From Streptomyces gilvus (lineage in GTDB: Bacteria > Actinomycetota > Actinomycetes > Streptomycetales > Streptomycetaceae): DNA of 64,000 nucleotides. The first letter of the stretch is position 1. Every line of letters starts with the position of its first letter. Positions 59,466-64,000 of the stretch are shown here, piece by piece. The stretch covers positions 103,535-167,534 of the forward strand of contig NZ_JAKWBE010000018.1 in the NCBI RefSeq assembly GCF_022513565.1, read 5' to 3'. Both the position numbers and the translations under genes were made by a program. Under the pieces are notes generated by a model that was given only the letters and a program-made list of their open reading frames with translations, ran no database searches and had not been told where the DNA came from.

Positions 59466-60515
59466 GTGCCCGAGACCGCCCGCCGTACAGACCGCCTTGC
59501 CGGGAGCCGTTACGGCAACCGTCCGACCATGAAGGACGTTGCCGCGCGCGCCGGAGTCGGGCTGAAGACCGTCTCCCGCGTGGTCAACGGCGAGCCCGGC
59601 GTCACCCCCGAGACGGAGCGCCGGGTGCAGGAGGCCATCGACGCGCTGGGCTTCCGCCGCAACGACAGCGCGCGCGTGCTGCGCAAGGGCCGTACCGCCA
59701 GCATCGGACTGGTCCTGGAGGATCTCGCCGACCCGTTCTACGGCCCCCTCAGCCGCGCGGTCGAGGAGGTGGCCCGCGCGCACGGCGCCCTGCTGATCAA
59801 CGGTTCCAGCGCGGAGGACCCGGACCGTGAGCAGGAGTTGGCGCTGGCGCTGTGCGCACGGCGGGTGGACGGCCTGGTGGTGATCCCGGCCGGGGACGAC
59901 CACCGCTATCTGGAACCGGAGATCAAGGCGGGCGTCGCCACGGTGTTCGTGGACCGTCCGGCCGGGAAGATCGACGCGGACGTCGTCCTGTCGGACAACT
60001 ACGGGGGCGCCCGGGACGGCGTCGCCCATCTGATCGCCCACGGCCACCGCCGGATCGGGTTCGTCGGTGACATGCCCCGCATCCACACCGCCGCCGAGCG
60101 CCTGCGCGGCTACCGGGCCGCGATGGAGGACGCGGGCATCGAGGTGGCGGACGCCTGGATGTCCCTGGGCGTCACGGATCCGCAGCGGGTGCGGCGGGCG
60201 GCCGAGGAGATGCTGTCCGGGCCGGATCCGGTCACGGCGATCTTCACGGGCAACAACCGGGTCACCGTCACCGCGGTGCGCGTGCTCGCCGAACACAAGC
60301 GCCCGGTCGCCGTCGTCGGCTTCGACGACTTCGAGCTCGCCGATCTGCTCCAGCCGGGCGTCACGGTCGTGGCGCAGGACGCGGCGGCGCTCGGCCGTAC
60401 CGCCGCGGAGCGGCTCTTCCGCCAGCTGGACGGCGATCTGATCACGCCGGAGCGCATAGAGCTGCCGACCCGGCTGATCACCCGCGGATCGGGCGAACTG
60501 CCGCCGAGGGACTGA
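59466..60515 (+). CDS. LacI-family transcriptional regulator (second locus)
   Basis: A 349-residue LacI protein: HTH at about residues 21-40 (MKDVAARAGVGLKTVSRVVN), hinge (EAIDALGFRRNDSARVL), effector domain (SIGLVLEDLADPFYGPL, DGLVVIPAG, VFVDRP, VVGFDDFELADLL). The GTG at 59466 precedes the HTH by 20 residues; the internal ATG at codon 22 is possible. It likely controls itself and the ROK kinase, perhaps the GH27/ABC genes too, although those promoters lack the same palindrome. Confidence 0.93.
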   Translation: MPETARRTDRLAGSRYGNRPTMKDVAARAGVGLKTVSRVVNGEPGVTPETERRVQEAIDALGFRRNDSARVLRKGRTASIGLVLEDLADPFYGPLSRAVEEVARAHGALLINGSSAEDPDREQELALALCARRVDGLVVIPAGDDHRYLEPEIKAGVATVFVDRPAGKIDADVVLSDNYGGARDGVAHLIAHGHRRIGFVGDMPRIHTAAERLRGYRAAMEDAGIEVADAWMSLGVTDPQRVRRAAEEMLSGPDPVTAIFTGNNRVTVTAVRVLAEHKRPVAVVGFDDFELADLLQPGVTVVAQDAAALGRTAAERLFRQLDGDLITPERIELPTRLITRGSGELPPRD

Positions 60516-60522
60516 GTCACCC

Positions 60523-61296
60523 GTGCGGGATCGAACCCTCGAGGCGCTGGGCCTGGCCAAGGCCCCGCGAGAGCATCCCCTGCTCTACCCGGGCGCGTGG
60601 CCCACGGAGTCCGGACTGCTCTGCGGCGACCATCTGCTGCCGCTGGACCGGCTCGTCCACGACGAGGACCGCGTGCCGGTCCTGGCGGTCGGCTCCAACG
60701 GCTGCCCCGGCCAACTGCGCGGCAAGATGGCCGAGTCGGGGATCGCCTCGCCCGTCCCGATGGTGAAGGCGTACGTCACCGGGATCGACGTCGGTGTCTC
60801 CGCGCACGTCAGCCGCCGCGGGTACGTCTCCGCGGCACCGTTCCAGGCGCCGGACGCGGTACGGGAGTTGTTCGTGACATGGTTCGACGCCGAGCAGCTG
60901 GCGGTGATCGACGCGAGCGAGGGCGTACCGCTGCCGTACGGCAACTACCGGCGGGCCTGGCTGCCGTCGCCGGACGTACGGATCGAACTGGAGGACGGCA
61001 CGCGGCTGCCCGGCGTGCACGTATACGTCAACCGGCGCGGGGTCCTGCACAACGGCACCCCGGCGCCCCGGACGCATCCCGGGCAGCGGGAGCTGCTGAC
61101 CGAACTCCTCGTCGGGTCGGCCCGGTTGAGGGAACTGTTCGGTGTGACGCCCGAGGAGTTCTGCGCCCGGGCCCGCGCCGATGTGCGGCTGTGCGAGCGG
61201 GGCACCCGGGTGTTCGCGGAAGAGAAGCTGGTCACGGCGTCGGGGCTGGAGCGGTTCGTGCGGGATCAGCACACCGGGAGCCCTGGGACCGGCTGA
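60523..61296 (+). CDS. Hypothetical protein, possible gamma-glutamylcyclotransferase-like fold
   Basis: A 257-residue soluble protein with no signal peptide. VLAVGSNGCPGQL near residue 53 recalls the YGSN loop of gamma-glutamylcyclotransferase-like proteins, and GYVSAAPFQAP and YGNYRRAWLP follow; the rest is not recognised. Starts GTG at 60523, seven bases after the LacI stop, so it is probably cotranscribed with the regulator. Function not assigned. Confidence 0.65.
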   Translation: MRDRTLEALGLAKAPREHPLLYPGAWPTESGLLCGDHLLPLDRLVHDEDRVPVLAVGSNGCPGQLRGKMAESGIASPVPMVKAYVTGIDVGVSAHVSRRGYVSAAPFQAPDAVRELFVTWFDAEQLAVIDASEGVPLPYGNYRRAWLPSPDVRIELEDGTRLPGVHVYVNRRGVLHNGTPAPRTHPGQRELLTELLVGSARLRELFGVTPEEFCARARADVRLCERGTRVFAEEKLVTASGLERFVRDQHTGSPGTG

Positions 61297-61391
61297 TCGT
61301 TGTCGCCGCCCCGGATGCAGACACCCCAGATGCAGACACTACGGGGCTGGGGTGACGACACCAGGCGGCGGTGACGGCTGTGACGGGGCTG

Positions 61392-62696
61392 CTACGTGCC
61401 GGAGACGGTGAGGTCCCCGCGCCGGGGCGCCGCGAAGGCCTCCAGGTCGGTCCTGGTCAGACCGGTCAGCCGGGCCACCTCGGCGATGTCGAGGGCGCCG
61501 CAGTCGAGGCCGCGCAGCAGATGGCCGCTGAGGGCCTTGGCGGTGGCGGGCTCGTCCATGACGTCGCCGCCGGCCCGGTTCGCGTACCGGGCGAGCCGGG
61601 CGGCGGCCTGCTCGAAGCCCTCGCGGTAGAAGGCGAACACGGCCGCGTACCGGGTGGGGATGTGGCCGGGATGCATGTCCCAGCCCTGGTAGTAGGCGCG
61701 GGCGAGGGCGCGGCGGGTCAGGCGGTAGTGCAGGCGCCAGGCGTCGTGGACCTTCGCCGTCGGGCCGACGGGCAGCACGTTGGTCGAGCCGTCGGAGACG
61801 CGGACGCCCGTGCCGGCCGCCGCGACCTGCATGACCGCCTTGGCGTGGTCGGCGGCCGGGTGGTCGCTCGCCTGGTGGGCGGCGGAGACGCCGAGACAGG
61901 CGCTGTAGTCGAAGGTGCCGTAGTGCAGTCCGGTGGCTCGTCCCTCGGCGGCCTGGATCATCCGGGCGACGGTCGCGGTGCCGTCGGTGGCCAGGATGGA
62001 CTGGCTGGTCTCGATCTGGATCTCGAAGCCGATCCGTCCGGCCTCCAGACCGTGGGCCTTCTCGAACTCCTCCAGCAGCCGTGCGAACGCGGTGACCTGC
62101 TCGGCGTACGTCACCTTCGGCAGCGTCAGCACCAGCCCCTCGGGCAGCCCGCCCGCGCGCATCAGACCGGTGAGGAAGACGTCGAGGGTCCGCATGCCCC
62201 GGTCCCGTACCGCGGCCTCCATGCACTTCATGCGGATGCCCATGCAGGGCGCGGCGGTCCCCTTCTCGTACGCCTCGGCGATCAGCCGGGCCGCGCGGGC
62301 CGCCGCCTCGTCCTCCTCGGCGTCCGGGCGGAGACCGTAGCCGTCCTCGAAGTCCACACGCAGGTCTTCGACGGGCTCGCGCTCCAGCTTGGCGCGCACA
62401 CGCGCGTGGACGGGCTCGGCGAGCTCGTCGGACAGGCCCAGGACGGCGGCGAAGGAGGCGGCGTCCGGGGCGTGTTCGTCGAGGGCGGCCAGCGCCCGGT
62501 CGCCCCAGGAGCGGATGGTGTCTGCGGCGAAGACGTCCCCGGGGACGTACACGGTGTGGACGGGCTGGCGGGTGCCGGGGTCGCCGGGGTAGCGGCGCTC
62601 CAACTCGGCGTCGACCGGGGCGAGGGAGGCACTGATCTCCTCGCTGACAGCGCCCGCGAGGCTCGTCGCCACCTGCTCCTGCTGGCCCTGGCCCAT
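61392..62696 (-). CDS. DUF6986 protein, HpcH/HpaI aldolase superfamily
   Basis: A 434-residue protein of the citrate lyase beta / HpcH/HpaI aldolase fold. VDFEDGYG (metal Asp/Glu), GFEIQIETSQSI (metal Glu), and LHYGTFDYSA match the superfamily active site. Streptomycete relatives are called DUF6986 and are often near glyoxylate or purine catabolism genes; none is adjacent here. ATG at 62696 has GGAGGG upstream, and a TTCCG-N5-CGGAA inverted repeat lies just before it. An in-frame extension is not coding. Confidence 0.85.
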   Translation of the reverse strand: MGQGQQEQVATSLAGAVSEEISASLAPVDAELERRYPGDPGTRQPVHTVYVPGDVFAADTIRSWGDRALAALDEHAPDAASFAAVLGLSDELAEPVHARVRAKLEREPVEDLRVDFEDGYGLRPDAEEDEAAARAARLIAEAYEKGTAAPCMGIRMKCMEAAVRDRGMRTLDVFLTGLMRAGGLPEGLVLTLPKVTYAEQVTAFARLLEEFEKAHGLEAGRIGFEIQIETSQSILATDGTATVARMIQAAEGRATGLHYGTFDYSACLGVSAAHQASDHPAADHAKAVMQVAAAGTGVRVSDGSTNVLPVGPTAKVHDAWRLHYRLTRRALARAYYQGWDMHPGHIPTRYAAVFAFYREGFEQAAARLARYANRAGGDVMDEPATAKALSGHLLRGLDCGALDIAEVARLTGLTRTDLEAFAAPRRGDLTVSGT

Positions 62697-62712
62697 CCCA
62701 TACCCTCCTGTT

Positions 62713-62727
62713 TTCCGCTGTACGGAA
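62713..62727. promoter_or_regulatory. Operator candidate upstream of the DUF6986 gene
   Basis: TTCCG-CTGTA-CGGAA is a perfect 5+5 inverted repeat placed just before the ribosome site of the DUF6986 gene, where a repressor would block initiation. Its spacing of five resembles IclR-type sites. The binder is not encoded next to it. Confidence 0.5.
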
Positions 62728-62906
62728 TCAACAATCCGTAGAACGAAGGTATCCGTGCGCCTCGGGACGGTCAACACCATGTCCACACCCGGCCACGCCG
62801 CCACCTCGGCATGTTCACGCCCCACTCACACCCGGGTATCACACTGCTCGACACACAACTCGCCCCGACGGGCGACTCGTTTGGCCTCACGACCGAAGGA
62901 GCCCCC

Positions 62907-63848
62907 GTGCCGAACCCGCACCGAATCCCCCGCCGACTGGGCCTCAAGGCCTTACTGGCAGCGGCGGTCACCCTCCCCTTGTCCAGCGCCGCCGCGGTCT
63001 CCGCCCCGTCCGCCTCGGCGGAGGCGCCCCGGGTCCGCCGCGCCCCGGTGACCGGGCACGGGGTCCCCGATCTGCGGGTGATGACCTTCAACCTGCGGTT
63101 CGCCAGCACCGAGGAACCCGACAGCTGGGCCGACCGCCGCCCCGCGATGCGCCGGCTGCTCCGCGCGGCGGCCCCCGATCTCTTCGGCACCCAGGAGGGC
63201 CTCTACCAGCAACTGCGCGACATCGACTCGGATCTCGCGCCGCACTACGCCTGGATCGGCACCGGTCGCGAACGGATCAGCGGCGACGAGTCCACGGCCC
63301 TCTTCTACGACACCCGCCGCCTCTCGCCCGTCGAGCACGGCACGTTCGCACTGTCGGACACCCCCGACGTGCTCGGTTCGGAGACCTGGGGCGGGGACAC
63401 GCCCCGTACCGCCACCTGGGTGCGGTTCCGCGATCGCAGCGACTCCGGCCGTGAGTTCCTCGTCCTCAACACCCACCTCGACAACGCGAGCCAGTACGCG
63501 CGCGAGCGGGCCGCCTCGCTCATCGTCCAGCGGATCGCCCGGCTCCGCGGCACGCTGCCGGTCGTGGTGACGGGCGACTTCAACGCCTACGCGCATGCCA
63601 ACCGTGCCTACGACACGATGGTCGGCACCGGACTCGTCGACACCTGGGACGCGGCGGCCCGACGCGGACCGCTCTACGGGACGTTCCATGCCAGGTACCG
63701 GCCGCCACAGCCGAACGGCGAGCGCATCGACTGGATCTTCGTCTCCCCCGGCGTCAAGGTCGAACAGGCGTCGATCGACACGTCCTCCCTGAACGGCCAG
63801 TACCCCAGCGACCATTTCCCCGTCCAGGTCTCGCTGCGCCTGACGTGA
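62907..63848 (+). CDS. Secreted endonuclease/exonuclease/phosphatase-fold protein
   Basis: A 313-residue exported enzyme of the EEP (DNase I-like) superfamily. Signal peptide: RIPRRLGLKALLAAAVTLPL with a twin-Arg-like RR, cleavage near ASA. Core motifs: LRVMTFNLRFAS (Asn), FGTQEG (metal Glu), LNTHLDN, VTGDFNAY (Asp/Asn) and SDHFPV (catalytic His). It likely hydrolyses phosphodiesters or phosphoesters of nucleic acid, lipid or sugar outside the cell; the substrate is not readable. GTG at 62907 has AAGGAG five bases upstream; longer frames have no signal peptide. Confidence 0.92.
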   Translation: MPNPHRIPRRLGLKALLAAAVTLPLSSAAAVSAPSASAEAPRVRRAPVTGHGVPDLRVMTFNLRFASTEEPDSWADRRPAMRRLLRAAAPDLFGTQEGLYQQLRDIDSDLAPHYAWIGTGRERISGDESTALFYDTRRLSPVEHGTFALSDTPDVLGSETWGGDTPRTATWVRFRDRSDSGREFLVLNTHLDNASQYARERAASLIVQRIARLRGTLPVVVTGDFNAYAHANRAYDTMVGTGLVDTWDAAARRGPLYGTFHARYRPPQPNGERIDWIFVSPGVKVEQASIDTSSLNGQYPSDHFPVQVSLRLT

Positions 63849-63849
63849 G

Positions 63850-63891
63850 ACGAGGCCCCCGCGACCGTTCGTGCGGTCGCGGGGGCCTCGT
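63850..63891. terminator. Bidirectional terminator
   Basis: A perfect 18-bp stem (63850-63867 with 63874-63891; GC-rich, six-base loop TTCGTG) between the convergent EEP and etfA genes. It ends both transcripts. Confidence 0.85.
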
Positions 63892-63906
63892 ACAGCCGTC
63901 CGGTGA

Positions 63907-64000
63907 TCAGCCCTTGCGGGTGTTGATCTCCTCGGTGAGCTGGGGGACGACGTCGAAGAGGTCGCCGACCACGCCGTAGTCGACCAGGTCGAAGATCGGT
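63907..64000 (-). CDS. etfA: Electron transfer flavoprotein alpha subunit, C-terminal end
   Basis: The window ends inside this gene. The visible C-terminus reads PIFDLVDYGVVGDLF, then DVVPQLTEEINTRKG and a TGA at 63909-63907. This is the FAD-domain tail of the ETF alpha subunit (FixB), which passes electrons from acyl-CoA dehydrogenases to the quinone pool. Only 30 residues are seen, so identity rests on that tail. Confidence 0.85.
   Translation of the reverse strand, partial: PIFDLVDYGVVGDLFDVVPQLTEEINTRKG

Noticed and set aside
1..64000. CRISPR arrays, tRNA, rRNA, insertion sequences or phage genes
   Set aside because: No regularly spaced repeats, cloverleaf, transposase motif or structural phage protein was seen. 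The only repeats are the short ones listed.

Overview
The window is high-GC DNA with short intergenic spaces, many GTG and TTG starts and frequent ATGA or GTGA stop/start overlaps. Its gene content includes mycothiol-linked enzymes, a deazaflavin-type nitroreductase, a SpoIIE phosphatase, Cip1-like and expansin-like secreted proteins and Tat-exported enzymes. This points to a saprophytic soil actinomycete, almost certainly Streptomyces or a close relative, and to a carbohydrate-rich accessory part of the chromosome. No rRNA, tRNA, CRISPR array, insertion sequence or phage gene was recognised.

Layout. 0-8.8 kb: an alpha-galactoside-type locus on the minus strand. It holds a frameshifted clan GH-A hydrolase with a carbohydrate-binding module, two ABC permeases, a sugar-binding lipoprotein and a LacI regulator. 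Divergent from the regulator, across two palindromic operators, is a GH36 alpha-galactosidase. 8.8-14.3 kb: an IclR regulator, a three-component Rieske oxygenase (oxygenase, reductase, ferredoxin) and a mycothiol-dependent formaldehyde dehydrogenase with an MBL-fold hydrolase; together these read as an oxidative demethylation plus formaldehyde-removal pathway. 14.3-23 kb: a SpoIIE-type phosphatase and a second IclR regulator, then a plant-cell-wall island with an expansin-like protein, a Ser/Thr kinase relic, a Cip1-like protein, a GH11 xylanase coupled to a CE4 esterase, a GH92 alpha-mannosidase and a relic of a sugar-binding protein.

23-28.6 kb: mostly housekeeping and unknown genes (double VOC protein, CYTH-CHAD protein, MFS transporter, GNAT, YCII). 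28.6-33.7 kb: a minus-strand molybdenum redox cluster (sulfite-oxidase-like protein, FAD reductase, zinc-ribbon protein, a molybdopterin oxidoreductase lacking its Fe-S cysteines, and two small proteins). 33.8-44.8 kb: a mycothiol-dependent isomerase-family protein, a MarR/DHA2 efflux pair around a near-perfect palindrome, a two-component system, a TetR/nitroreductase pair separated by a five-site operator array, a geranylgeranyl-reductase-like flavoprotein, an M20 peptidase, an MBL hydrolase and a kinase-fold phosphotransferase. 44.7-50.7 kb: a complete oligopeptide/dipeptide ABC transporter operon. 51-52.7 kb: an AAA kinase-Nudix fusion and a small secreted protein. 52.7-60.5 kb: a second sugar locus with an ABC importer divergent from a secreted GH27 alpha-galactosidase, and a ROK kinase divergent from a LacI regulator. 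60.5-64 kb: a hypothetical protein, a DUF6986 aldolase-superfamily protein, a secreted endonuclease/phosphatase-fold enzyme and the 3' end of etfA.

How it fits together. Three blocks degrade and import plant polysaccharide (alpha-galactosides twice, xylan once), each with its own local regulator or operator signature. The Rieske/MscR block and the molybdenum block are separate redox modules. Most regulatory claims come from palindromes read by eye and family knowledge; none has been tested here.
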